From assembly GCA_004009845.1 (NCBI GenBank), contig RMBW01000029.1:186001-250000 (forward strand): a DNA stretch of 64,000 bases. The letters are read 5' to 3'. A program made the position numbers and the translations under genes. Source of the stretch: Davidsoniella eucalypti. Its lineage: Eukaryota > Ascomycota > Sordariomycetes > Microascales > Ceratocystidaceae. Each line of letters opens with the position of its first letter. The stretch's first letter is position 1. The notes below the pieces were generated by a model. That model saw only the letters and a program-made list of their open reading frames with translations, was not told where the DNA came from and made no database searches. Shown here one piece after another: positions 23,561 to 34,411 of the stretch.

Positions 23561-23604
23561 CCTCGGCCTGTTATTTTTGCACAACAATCCCTGTAAAGCC
23601 TCGG
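23561..23604 (+). promoter_or_regulatory. Pair of CCTCGG cores upstream of FOX2
   Basis: Two copies at 23561-23566 and 23599-23604, 38 bases apart. The second reads CCTCGGCTCAAG, close to the copy at 24031. Paired sites are what a FarA-type zinc cluster regulator of peroxisomal beta-oxidation genes would use; occupancy is inferred. Confidence 0.45.
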
Positions 23605-24030
23605 CTCAAGGCTTCAAGTTCTCAGACGCAATGATTTCTAACGGCTGTTGGCCATTTTGACTTAGTAGGCCATCTATCAAAAGAAAAATCGTCTTGAGCA
23701 CACATATGTTTTGTTTATACTACTACAAGCAACATCATTAAGATAGTGTAATGCACGTTTGCTCTCTAACTATTGCAATACAGCTTATTGCAGTCGTACT
23801 ATAATAGCGAGATACTTGTAAGAATGAAGGAAACAACAGAATAAATTAGCCTACCAAGAAAACTACAGGGAAGTAAGTTACGCTGGAAATGGCGGCCTGC
23901 CAGGGAAGGAGCTCCAATGTTGCCTAGGGAAGCTATAACTCTGATTGCCGCTTTTGTAGACAGGAACACAAAAATCCAAGTAGCAACTGCCACCACGATT
24001 GAACATCTGCCACCCAGGACGGCAATTGCA

Positions 24031-24036
24031 CCTCGG
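24031..24036 (+). promoter_or_regulatory. CCTCGG core, FOX2-proximal
   Basis: CCTCGG within CCTCGGCTTGAG, 331 bases before the FOX2 ATG, just upstream of the pyrimidine-rich leader. It shares the extended form CCTCGGCTYRAG with the 23599 copy. Confidence 0.45.
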
Positions 24037-24367
24037 CTTGAGAACTTGTCTGCTTGTGGTAGTTGCGAAGTATTAGAAGCACGATTTGCTTCCTTTTTTA
24101 TTCATCTTTAATTTCTTCTTTTCCTCTCTTGTATCAAACTTGTCTTCACATTTTTCTTTTCTATCATTCTTGTCCAACCTCTTTGTCTTTCTTCATCGAG
24201 TTATTTTCCCCGAGACCATTTGTCGCATCTAACGCATTTGTCTAATAAAAGTGCGTCTGTAGTTTTCATCTTCAGCCACCCAATCTCGATCTCTTTACGG
24301 CGATCTGCCCGCTCTTCCATCCACAACTACACTCATAAACACAACTTTCACACACATATCGCCCGCT

Positions 24368-27137
24368 ATGTCTGAGCTACGATACGACGGCCAGGTCGTT
24401 GTCGTGACTGGAGCCGGTGGCGGCCTCGGCAGAGCTTATGCCACCTTCTTTGGATCGCGTGGCGCCAGCGTTGTGGTCAACGATTTGGGCGGTACCTTCA
24501 AGGGCGAAGGTTCTTCATCAAAGGTTAGTCAGACCACTACTATAATTGCCGCTTTCTCTTATGCGCAACATGCTAATTATTGTTGTTCTACAATAGGCTG
24601 CAGATGTGGTAGTATCCGCAATCAAAGCTGCTGGCGGTAAGGCCGTCGCCAACTACGACTCTGTCGAAAACGGCGAGCGCATTATCGAGACCGCTATCAA
24701 GAACTTTGGCCGCATCGATATTCTAATCAACAATGCCGGTGTCCTGCGCGATATCAGCTTCAAGAACCTCAAAGATGCTGATTGGGACATCATCATGAAG
24801 GTTCACGTCAAGGGCGCCTACAAGTGCACTCACGCTGCTTGGCCACATTTCCGCAAGCAAAAGTACGGTCGTGTGATCAACACTGCTTCGGCTGCCGGTC
24901 TCTTCGGCAGCTTTGGCCAGACCAACTACTCGGCTGCCAAGCTGGCTATGGTGGGCTTCACTGAAACTCTGGCTAAGGAGGGCGCCAAGTACAACATCCT
25001 TTGCAATGTTATTGCGCCTATTGCTGCTAGCCGCATGACTGAGACTGTCCTGCCTCCGGATGTGCTTAAACACCTCGGCCCCGAGTGGGTTGTGCCTCTA
25101 GTTGCTGTCCTGGTCCACAAGGACAACATCGAGAGCGGCTCTATCTACGAAGTTGGTGGCGGCCATTTAGCAAAGCTGCGCTGGGAGCGGTCGTCTGGTC
25201 TTCTGCTCAAGGCTGACGATTCATACACCCCCGGAGCTGTGATACAGAACTGGAAGAAGGTTATCGACTTCAGCGCGCCTCAATATCCATCCGGACCCAA
25301 TGACTTCGTAACCTTGCTTGAGGACTCTCTCAAGCTTGGCCCTAACCCTCCTGCTGAGAAGCTCGACTTCTCTGGAAAGGTCGCTCTGGTCACTGGTAGT
25401 GGTGCTGGTATTGGCCGCATCTATGCCCTGGCATTTGCCAAGCACGGCGCCGCTGTCGTTGTCAACGATCTGGCCAATCCCGAGGGCGTGGTTAACGAGA
25501 TCAAGGCGTTAGGTGGCAAGGCCATCGGTGTTAAGGCTTCTGCTGAGGATGGCGATGCTGTCGTCAAGGCCGCCATCGACGCTTTTGGCCGTATTGACAT
25601 CATTGTCAACAACGCCGGTATCCTTCGTGACAAGGCTTTCACCAACTTGGACGAGAGCCTGTGGGATCCCGTTATGAACGTGCATCTGCGCGGTACTTAC
25701 AAGGTCACTAAGGCTGCTTGGCCTTACTTCCTCAAGCAAAAGTATGGTCGTGTCATCAACACGACTTCCACCAGTGGCATCTACGGCAACTTTGGTCAGG
25801 CCAACTACTCAGCTGCCAAGTGTGGTATCCTGGGTTTCTCTCGCGCTCTAGCCTTGGAAGGTGCCAAGTACAACATCTTTGTCAACACCATCGCTCCCAA
25901 TGCGGGCACTGCTATGACAAAGACAATTCTGCCTGATGAGCTAGTCCAGGCCTTTAAACCTGATTACATCGCACCTGTCGTCCTAGCCTTGGCCAGTGAC
26001 AAGTGCCCTACACCTACTGGTGGCCTATACGAAGTTGGCAGCGGCTGGGTTGGACAGACCCGCTGGCAGCGAAGCGGCGGTCACGGATTCCCCGTCACCA
26101 AGCCTTTGACCCCCGAGGCCCTTCTAGTTCAGTGGGACAAGATCAACAACTTCGATGACGGCCGCGCCGATCACCCCTTCAAGGCTTCTGACTCCGTTGA
26201 GAAGATGATGGCGAACCTAACTAACTCCTCTGATGCTGAATCTTCCGACAAGGTCAACTACCTTGAGAGAATTGAAAAATTCAAGAAGATCGACCCGATT
26301 CCAACAGAGTACAAGTTCGAGGAGCGGGACGTCATGCTTTACAACTTGGGCGTTGGAGCCAAGCGCACAGAGCTCAAGTACGTGTTTGAGGGGGCTGATA
26401 ACTTCCAGGCTCTGCCCACTTTTGGTGTTATCCCCCCCTTCAACGTGCAGATGCCTTGGACCTTTGACGACATTGTCCCCAACTTCAACCCCATGATGCT
26501 TCTGCACGGCGAGCAGTTCCTAGAGATCAAGAAGTTCCCCATTCCCACCTCAGGTACTTTGGTCTCCAAGTCGACACTTCTAGAGGTCGTCGACAAGGGC
26601 AACGCCGCCATTGCCAAGACTTGCGTGACCACCATCAACAAGGAGACTGGCGAGGAGGTGTTCTACAACGAATCCACCGTCTTCCTACGTGGTTGCGGTG
26701 GCTTCGGCGGTCAGCGCAAGCCCACTGACCGTGGCGCCAGCACAGCTGGCAACAAGCCTCCGGCACGCGCACCTGACGCCGTCCTAGAAGTCAAGACCAC
26801 CGAAGACCAGGCTGCCATCTACCGTCTCAGTGGCGACTACAACCCTCTTCACATCGACCCAGACTTTGCCAAGGTCGGCGGCTTCAAGGTGCCCATTCTC
26901 CACGGCCTGTGCTCGTTCGGCGTGGCTGGTAAGGCACTATATGACCACTTTGGCGCTTTCAAGAACATCAAGGTCCGCTTTGCTGGCACCGTGAACCCTG
27001 GCCAGACGCTGGTCACGGAGGCGTGGAAGGAGGGAAACAAGATCATCTTCCAGACCAAGGTCAAGGAGACTGGCAAGCTGGCTATTGGTGGCGCTGCTGC
27101 TGAGTTGCTCGAGGGCTCTCCCAAGACCAAGATCTAA
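24368..27137 (+). CDS. FOX2: Peroxisomal multifunctional beta-oxidation enzyme Fox2, two exons
   Basis: Catalyses hydration and (3R)-specific dehydrogenation of enoyl-CoA in peroxisomal fatty-acid beta-oxidation. Exon 1 is 24368-24523, exon 2 is 24597-27137, with a 73-nt phase-0 intron (GTTAGT...AATAG). The 898-residue protein has the fungal layout: SDR domain 1 (VVVTGAGGGLG near residue 10; active-site Y163 and K167 in NYSAAKLAM), SDR domain 2 (VALVTGSGAGIG; NYSAAKCG) and a C-terminal MaoC-like hydratase 2 with GDYNPLHIDPDFA and PILHGLCSFG. The protein ends PKTKI, so its last tripeptide, TKI, is a non-canonical form of the PTS1 signal. CCTCGG elements upstream suggest induction by fatty acids. 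Confidence 0.96.
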
Positions 27138-27526
27138 GAATAAACTGTTGTTCTTGGTTCTTTACATTTTGTTGTCTTTTTATGTATATCAAACGGAGCT
27201 TGGACACCAAGTTGATATTTTGTAGTTGTAGGTGCATTGTCACGTTTTTTGCTGTTATTCACTTGACAGGATCATATTTGGGTCTTTTTGGCATATTGAA
27301 TGCTACTTCTTATTGGTTTTTTTTTCTTTTTCTTTTAGTCACAAAGATCCAGTTTCTGTTCTTCTTCTATCCCCAACATCTCCTCCAAAGTATCGCTAGT
27401 TAAATAAATAGCCATATCACACAAAAACAAACTACGAACGCTCATGAATCAAGGATTAAAAACAAAATAAATTGCTCTATCTCCAAGCGAAACACACATG
27501 TAATTCATGAATAACCCAAAAAGATT
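27138..27526. other. FOX2 3' region
   Basis: T-rich 3' UTR and spacer between FOX2 and the tRNA gene. Nothing else recognised. Confidence 0.5.
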
Positions 27527-27610
27527 GCGTAATCTGGGAATCGAACCCAGGGCTAATCGAAATCATTGCTTTGATGGCAACGATTAATGTTACCACTACA
27601 CCAATTACGC
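27527..27610 (-). tRNA. tRNA-Gly(GCC) with a 14-nt intron
   Basis: The minus strand folds into a full cloverleaf: 7-bp acceptor stem GCGTAAT/ATTACGC, D arm GTGT/ACAT with the AGTGGTA loop, anticodon stem AATCG/CGATT, and T arm CTGGG-TTCGATT-CCCAG. The anticodon loop reads TTGCCA(intron)T, giving anticodon GCC for glycine. The intron TCAAAGCAATGATT sits directly after position 37, the canonical tRNA intron site. The mature length is 70 nt plus CCA. The box B sequence GGTTCGATTCC is intact. It lies between FOX2 and URA6. Confidence 0.95.
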
Positions 27611-27970
27611 GGCTAACTCGTGGTGATCCACGATAATCAAAATGGTGGTCACACTTATGAATCTATTGAATTATTGGCGGTTATGGAGATAAATTAGTGA
27701 TTCAGATAGACGCTGGATATAGTCAAAGTTAAAGGTTTTTGCTATTAGTTACACGAGTTGAGAAAACACCAGTTTTCTGATATTTATCCCATAGTGATAG
27801 GTTATTATTAAAGATATCTTTAGTGTGTATGAGTATGTATGACAGCCACCGCCCTTTGCTTTCCGAACCCCCAGATAGAAAACTCCGCGAAAAAAAAGAG
27901 ACAAAGATATTCACACAAGATAGGAAGACAGGCCAATAGTCATACCCCTTCAGCAAGAATTCATAGTTTC
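27611..27970. other. Spacer between tRNA-Gly and URA6 3' end
   Basis: 360 AT-rich bases that should include the URA6 3' UTR. No gene seen. Confidence 0.5.
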
Positions 27971-29598
27971 TCAAAGTTTGCCAACCTTTTTAGTCAGAGC
28001 ATCGATGGTAGTCTTGAACACCTCGTCGACAGGCGGGCTAGAATCGATGTGCACCACCTTTCCGCTCTTGCGGTAGTGATCGACGACCGGCATGCTAGTT
28101 TCGATAAAGGTACGGAAACGCTTACGGATGCTCTCGATGTTATCATCCGACCGGCCACTAGTCTTTCCACGCTCTAGCAGACGACGTTCGAGTTCCTTCT
28201 CGGGACACTCGAAGAATAGCACGAGCTTAGCAGGGCACACCGACTCCTCAAACTTGAAAGCCTGGTCCATCTTGCGTGGGAAGCCGTCGATCAGGAAGCG
28301 ACCCTTGGAGTCGGAACCCATGGCTGCCGCCATGGCATTTTCTAGAAGCTTGATGGTGACTTCCATTGGCACGATCTGACCGTTCTTGATATAGTCGCGG
28401 ATGAGGCCGCCAAACTGCGAGCCAGGTCGGTCTTGCTCTGCGCGCAGTAGGTCACCGGCAGACAGGTGGGTGAAGCCATATTCAGATACTAGGCGGGCAC
28501 ATTGGGTACCTTTTCCGGCACCGGGGCCGCCGAGAACAAAGAATACAGTCACATTATCAGGACTAAATGCAGGGGATGAAGCCTCTTGAACTTCGGCAGC
28601 TTGAGCAGCGGCAACACGATCAGCAGCCATCATGGCTTTTTGTTTATCGGCAAGTTCTGTATTCGAGGAAAAGAAACAAAAAAAAGAATGGAAGTATATG
28701 ATTAGCAAGTGGCCCAGAATGATATATGATGGAAGAGGATTAACAGGGCCGAAGACTACGAGAGAAATAAGAAAACAGCGGATATAGTAGTAGAGGTCAG
28801 GAGATACGTCGAGATGTTATATGTACACGTACGCAGATCAGACGATCAAGCCAGACACGAGGAACCTCCATATGCAATACAGTTATCATAAGGCTCCAAT
28901 GTCTGCTACTACACTATACCAGGCTCTAACTAGTGCATAAAGACGGGTAGCTGTAGTGGGTGGGAACATGCATGTGCTTGATCGTTCAGGGCACAATGTT
29001 AAGCTAGCCTTGGTGTGGAAAGTGAGCAGTACTTTTTATAAGGCAGACTTGGCATATAGCATGTAATTGGGTGTTCTCAAGGCGTCTTGGTGTAGACAAA
29101 TCGTAAACTCATGTGTACATGCCATGTATGCATAAAACCACAGAGAACAGAAAATCACATGCCGAGCCATATTTAGTTACCCTCGTCCATAGACAGGACC
29201 AGGAACCAAAGTAAAACCTCCCAAAAGTACGCCTCGACCCATCACCAAGCGCTACAAAAACACAGTGCAAGCAAGGAAATAAAAATATAACAAACGAACG
29301 ACAGATAGGCAGGCAAGATAATAAATCAAAAGGACATACCTTTCCGGCTATTCACCATCATGACATACGCTCCCGTACCCAGCACAACTACACCTAGGAA
29401 AGGAAGCACGCTCATACCCTGCTTCTTGGCCTTAGGCGGCGGCGGTGGCGGCGGAGTGGCTGGAGAAGACGGCGGCTGTGATGAGTATGCGCGGCGGCCA
29501 ATGGCTAACGACATAGCCGGTACACGATACACGGCCGGCTTCACAGCAGATCGCGAAACGGCGGTGGCCAGAACGGTTCTTAACGCTAACGAAGACAT
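27971..29598 (-). CDS. URA6: UMP/CMP (uridylate) kinase Ura6 with mitochondrial-type N-terminal exon
   Basis: Phosphorylates UMP (also CMP or dUMP, and AMP weakly) with ATP in pyrimidine nucleotide synthesis. Exon 2 (28656-27971) codes for the whole kinase: P-loop GGPGAGKGT (residues 129-137), LSAGDLLRAE, IDGFPRKMDQA, and the LID signature RGKTSGRSDDN. Exon 1 (29598-29340) codes for an 86-residue, Arg/Ser-rich presequence without acids, a proline run, and a membrane segment near residues 64-82. The intron is 683 nt (GTATGT...ATACAG), the longest here; the join in a split GAA codon gives NSRKELADKQKA, for 314 residues in all. Inside exon 2 an ATG pair at 28633 would give a 220-residue form close to yeast Ura6 in size. 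Confidence 0.9.
28657..29339 (-). other. Long first intron of URA6, possible internal promoter
   Basis: At 683 nt, the intron is about ten times the usual length here. Its final ~200 bases are pyrimidine-rich on the minus strand, which looks like a leader before the exon-2 ATGs. No ORF or RNA gene was recognised inside. An internal start of transcription is inference. Confidence 0.45.
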
Positions 29599-30277
29599 CT
29601 TATCGGGTATTACGTTTATTATGGAGAGAAGGAAATCGGAGACGGTAGTATTTGTCGAGTCGTATTTTCGTATGGTAAGTCTTAGGACTTGCGCGTTTGT
29701 GGGACAGCACCGAAGAGGTCGGACGAAGATTGGTCGAGAAATCTGGAGTCGAGCTGGTTTGAAGTATTGAAGAAGGAAGGCTGAAAGCTTGAGGAAAAGC
29801 AGAAATAAAGGGTTTGGTCGAGAAAAAAGCCGAAACGAACCAAGATATTCGAGAGATTAGGTTTCAAAGTGAATGGAAGATATGTTCTTGATATCTCGAG
29901 GATACTTAATGTACTGTTAGAAGGAGGAAAAAGGAGCTCTTTCTCTAATCAATTGACGCACAAACAACTTCGTCCTTCATTCCGTCGCATAGGGGCGTTT
30001 ATTTACTTTTCCGTACCAATTGGATCTTGAAGTTATTCTAATAAATGCTATATTAGAGCAGGGGTAAGCTCAATTTATTAGATGGGTCAAAAGTATACCA
30101 GCATTTGAGCTATCATGCATCACGTGTGTTTCTAGCCCTATATGTCATTCCTATATCTAGCTTTAACATGTGATTGACAGCCATGACTTACACTAAGGCA
30201 TGGCGTTGTAGATATCCCAATGTATTGTTCATTATTACTCTTTTTAGCGTCCAAAACTTTCAAGTACTTGTCGCTTC
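29599..30277. other. Spacer between URA6 start and MCM4 3' end
   Basis: 679 bases holding the URA6 promoter and MCM4 3' UTR. The first ~250 bases are purine-rich on the plus strand, so pyrimidine-rich on the transcribed strand of URA6. A CACGTG E-box lies at 30121-30126; no gene seen. Confidence 0.5.
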
Positions 30278-33200
30278 TTAAGGCGCACCGGTTGTGCGTC
30301 TGACAGATCTGCGCGCACCTTCACCCATCACTAGAATGGCGCCCTCCATCTCTAGAGAACGCATGCATTCGTTGAAATCAGTTGCTTCAACGGGCACATT
30401 AGAGTTCTCATTCAGCCTCCGTATGATTTCTGCCCATCTGACTGTGTTTCCGCTTGATGTCATCTCGTCCAGAACGCCCAAGATTGTCGTCTTCATTTCC
30501 TCCTTCATGCGACGATCCGCCGCACTGGTACCTTCAGTCAGTAGGCTCATGTCAATACGGCCCTGTGAGTCTGTCGCCGCAGTCTTCAACGCAGAGCGGA
30601 TCAGACGATACGCCTCCAGAACATCGTCACGAGTGACTTCTAGAGACAGGCGCATCTTAGCGTGCGCCTCGGCAAGACGAATCATAGATTCGAGTTGACG
30701 TGTGGTGGCAGTGATGCGCTTTTCAGCTGCTCGTACATCTTGGCCAAGCTTGCGCATTTCAACGTATGCATTGGTGAGCTCCTGAGCAGCACCATCTGTG
30801 ATCTTCGGGTGGCATTTGTTACGAGCGTATGATATGTACGACGTGAGGAATTCCACGGGCTATATTCGGAAGGTCAGCCGACAAACATTCGTCACGATAG
30901 GCTATACCACGGGAAAAAAATAAAGAGACAACAACTTACCAAGATTTCGTTATCGGTAGGGGCGTGATCAGGCGTATCTTCCAGGTACAGCGACAGGATA
31001 TGCTTTGCTAGTCGACGATCTGTCTTGTCATCGGGGCGATCTAGAATGAGATACACCAAATCAAAACGAGAAAGAAGGGTAGGGGGAAGGTCAATGTTTT
31101 GCGGCACGGGGAGATCAGGGTTGTATCGACTACCAATCGGGTTAGCCGATGCTAAAATACTCGTACGAGCATTGAGCGTGGTGATGATTCCGGCTTTGGC
31201 AACCGATACAGTTTGCTGTTCCATAACTTCGTGCAGAACCGAGCGAGTAGATTCGTTCATCTTGTCGAACTCATCGATACAGCACACACCACCATCAGAA
31301 AGAACCAGAGCACCAGACTCCAGGACTAGCTGGCGGGTCTCGGGGTCTCGTGTCACATAGGCCGTTAAACCGACAGCCGATGAACCTTTACCACTAGTGT
31401 ACACACCACGAGGCGCGATCTTGTGGACATAGCCCAGCATTTGCGACTTTGATGTTGATGGATCACCGCATAGCAAGATGTTGATATCACCTCTGTATCT
31501 CGGACTGCCACCCTTGTGGAAAGTCTTGTTGGTGCCACTAAACAGTTGCAGAAGAATTCCTTTCTTGACATCGTCCATTTCGTAGATTGAAGGGGCTAGT
31601 GAGCGCGAAAGTAGATCGTAAACATCTGGTCTCGTGGAAATCTCCAGGATTTTCCTCTCTTCTTCGGGGGTGATTCTACGAGTCTCGGCGGCATTGGGGT
31701 TGGCCTCACTAGGCTCGACGTCGTCACCAAGAACGAGAGTTGACTGATCAATGCCCATGCGCTTCTTGTCGACCTTTTGGCAATGAACGGCATCAAGATA
31801 AGTCTTGTGTACACTCTTAATGGAACGCTGGCGCGGGTTTACGCGGACCGGGCTGGCTCTGTAGATACCCGTGACAACGATACGGTCGCCAGCTTTGCAG
31901 GTATCAACCATGTCACGATACACCATCACAGAGACAGAGTGAGGAGTTTGACCGGGGGGGACATCATCGGGGGTTTCCTGTAGCTTGAGAATCTGCTTGT
32001 CTTCAAACTGGCAACGGTTGTGTTGAATCTGCATGGTGTTCTTCAGTCCACATTCACGGTTACCACATTCGGTAGGCTCCGTGATACGACCTCTCTCGTT
32101 GAACGCAGAATGGGTCCAGTTGCATATATCGCATTTAAACAACGCTGTCTTCATGTCGGGGATGACCGGAGTTGCACGAATCACTAGACCCTTGATGGTG
32201 ATCAGTCTGTCAATATCCGAAGGGTTCAGAGATCGCATGTTGGCAGTTTCTTCCATGCCGTGCATTCTGACCTGATACATGGTCATTTGGGCTATTTCCT
32301 CCATTGACGGCTGGCGTCTGTTAAAGCCTCCGGCGGTCGAGTTGAGTTCTGAGCCTATATTATCGCTTGTCATGTATGAGTTGGCTTGAAGACGTTCTCT
32401 CGCCCTTCTCTTGTCTTCTTCGGCTGCAAGCCCGACCATTATATCTCTGATACCCTGATCAAAGATAGGAATCATTTCTTGGGGATAGTTGATAGCTTGT
32501 TTGGCTAGAATTTCGAGACCAGGCACGCATTTGATGTCCGATATGCTCACAGGTAGAGTGGTGATACCCATATCTAGCAAAAGTTGCATCTCCTCAAGGT
32601 AGTACGGATCATTGGCACCAGGAGTCTCGGCGATCTCCGCATCTGTCATGCCCTGCTTAATCATGCGCATTCTGGGCGTGAACTCGGTTAAGAACTGGTG
32701 AACTCTAGATCTAGTCAACTCGAGATTGATTGTTGTACCCCAAATCAGTGCCGTGTTGGGATCTCCACCAGCGATATCAGACTGAGGCATCGGGGTATCG
32801 CCAGCAGGCGTCGACGGTGGCATGAAGGGGGTACTTCCAGCGATAGGACGAGGCACTTGCGAAAACGACGGCGGCTCAACACGCTGTACTCTCCGAGCAT
32901 CGAAGTCGTTGTTCTGGCTAACAAACATGCCACTACCATCACTATGCAGTTCCGACTGCTGGCGGATAGAGCGGCCCGGGCTCGAACTTGCGGGGTAAGC
33001 AACAGGCGACGAATCTAGTCAACACGACTCAACATGTCAGTTACATTTTTCACTTGCGGCATTTGTAAAAACCTGTAGTGCAAGACTCACCCCGAATAGT
33101 GCGCATTTGGCTAGCGCGTGGTGTCCGGTCACCCATGCTCTGCGAATCCGTCATGGCGCCGAGAGGCGAGCTGGGCATGGGCCGGCCACCTCCAATAGTG

Positions 33201-33409
33201 CTCTGGCTGTCGCCGGCTAAGGGCGATGAGGGCTGGCCTGCTGCTGGTGAAGACTGGAAGAACATGGGACTGGATGCCAGGTGTGAAGGCAGTCGCGGGG
33301 TCTCTGCAGCATTGGAAGGCGTGGCCGCCGGCGAGCTAGCCTGGGCGGGGTTCAGGCTGCGGTTGCCTCTACCCGACCGGCGCGGTGTGCGTTCGTTGTT
33401 CGACGACAT
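30278..33409 (-). CDS. MCM4: Replicative helicase subunit Mcm4 (Cdc54), three exons
   Basis: Subunit of the MCM2-7 replicative helicase loaded at origins in G1. Exons are 33409-33091, 33014-30940 and 30859-30278; introns are 76 nt (GTGAGT...CTAG) and 80 nt (GTAAGT...ATATAG). Joins restore RTIRDSSPVAYPASSSPGR and DNEILPVEFLTSYISYARNKC, and the lengths sum to 991 residues. The N-terminal ~180 residues are a Ser/Pro-rich tail with several SP sites, the usual kinase-target region. The zinc motif has cysteines near 401, 404, 423 and 428. Walker A is GDPSTSKSQ (623-631), Walker B IDEFDKM (686-692), and the arginine finger SRFD is at 755-758. An ACGCGT box lies 333 bases upstream. Confidence 0.97.
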
Positions 33410-34411
33410 CCTAGGCTAGATTAACTCGATTCCAGGTTGGGTGGTAGTGGTTGTAGCAATCTGTGTGGTGAGTCTGTTTCTAGGGCGGTGAACGAGGGGT
33501 TGTTGGCTCTTTCGTAAGGGTCTGGTAAATCAGAACGTGATGAGCACACGAAAAGAAAATGGAGCGCGCGAGTTTCTAACACTCTTGGAAGTTCTTAGGG
33601 TTGTAATTGATAATTGCTGGGCAAACTTGCTTATAAGGCCAGCTTTATTCGTGAACGAATTGCTGAATATTTACCTACAAAGTTGTTTATCAAGGGCCTT
33701 CCCATGAGGGGCATCTTGGGCTGAAAAAACGGAAAAGGCCAACGCGTCTCAAATAGTACACGCGACATCGTGTTTTCCACTTTACACGTGTGGAACCCTA
33801 TTTATTATGTAACCCTTATGATACCACATACAAAATCAGGAGAGCAAATCGTTTGTTGATTAAGTAAAGTTGTTTTGGTTGTGACACCATGTAGTATCTG
33901 AATAGATATCATCAGTAAGAAAGAAAATTATCGTCATGATACACAATATAAACGCATGAACACCAGACAAACATTCCTGAAGCCAGATACCAAATATAAA
34001 GAAATACCGCTAGACTATGTATGCCATGACCTACACGAAGCAAAAAGAAACAAGTTAGTCAATTCGACAACAAGAAATCAAAGGAAAAATAGACCATAAG
34101 TAAAAGTAGCAAACAAAAAAACAACAACATAGTAACAGTTTGATATCAAGCCACGTCAATAAATGGGCATATTGAAGAACCACATCATCTCACAGCCTCA
34201 ACCCGGACACCATCTTTTTTTGTTTGTTATCATTAAATCTTTAGTAAAAGATAGAAGATATAAGTTGTAGAAACAACTGCAGCGCAGCTCATAGGAAGAG
34301 AGACCATGGACAAGATTATAGAAAGAAGGGTACCGTTAGATGGTAAGTTTCACTGCTATCGATATAGCAGCTTGTCATGTCCTTATTGTCACTCTTCCCC
34401 AATTTTATTTT
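33410..34411. other. MCM4 promoter and 3' spacer of the Zn2Cys6 gene
   Basis: One kilobase between two minus-strand genes. It contains AACGCGTCT at 33741-33749 (listed separately) and a CACGTG at 33785-33790. The part beyond about 33900 is AT-rich and should be the 3' UTR of the upstream regulator gene. Confidence 0.55.
33741..33749. promoter_or_regulatory. MluI cell-cycle box (ACGCGT) upstream of MCM4
   Basis: AACGCGTCT, with ACGCGT at 33742-33747, lies 333 bases before the MCM4 start. MBF-type control of MCM genes at G1/S is known in yeasts; the site in this genome is inferred from sequence. Confidence 0.5.

Larger units (their letters stand above)
22396..24367. other. Divergent promoter region, glycerate kinase / FOX2
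   Basis: Nearly 2 kb, AT-rich, without a supportable gene. It holds four CCTCGG cores (listed separately), three of them in the FOX2-proximal 810 bases. The last ~270 bases before FOX2 are strongly pyrimidine-rich on the plus strand, as expected for its leader. Confidence 0.6.

Noticed and set aside
24723..27130. Antisense frames within FOX2
   Set aside because: The sense frame is continuous, complete and matches all three enzyme domains.
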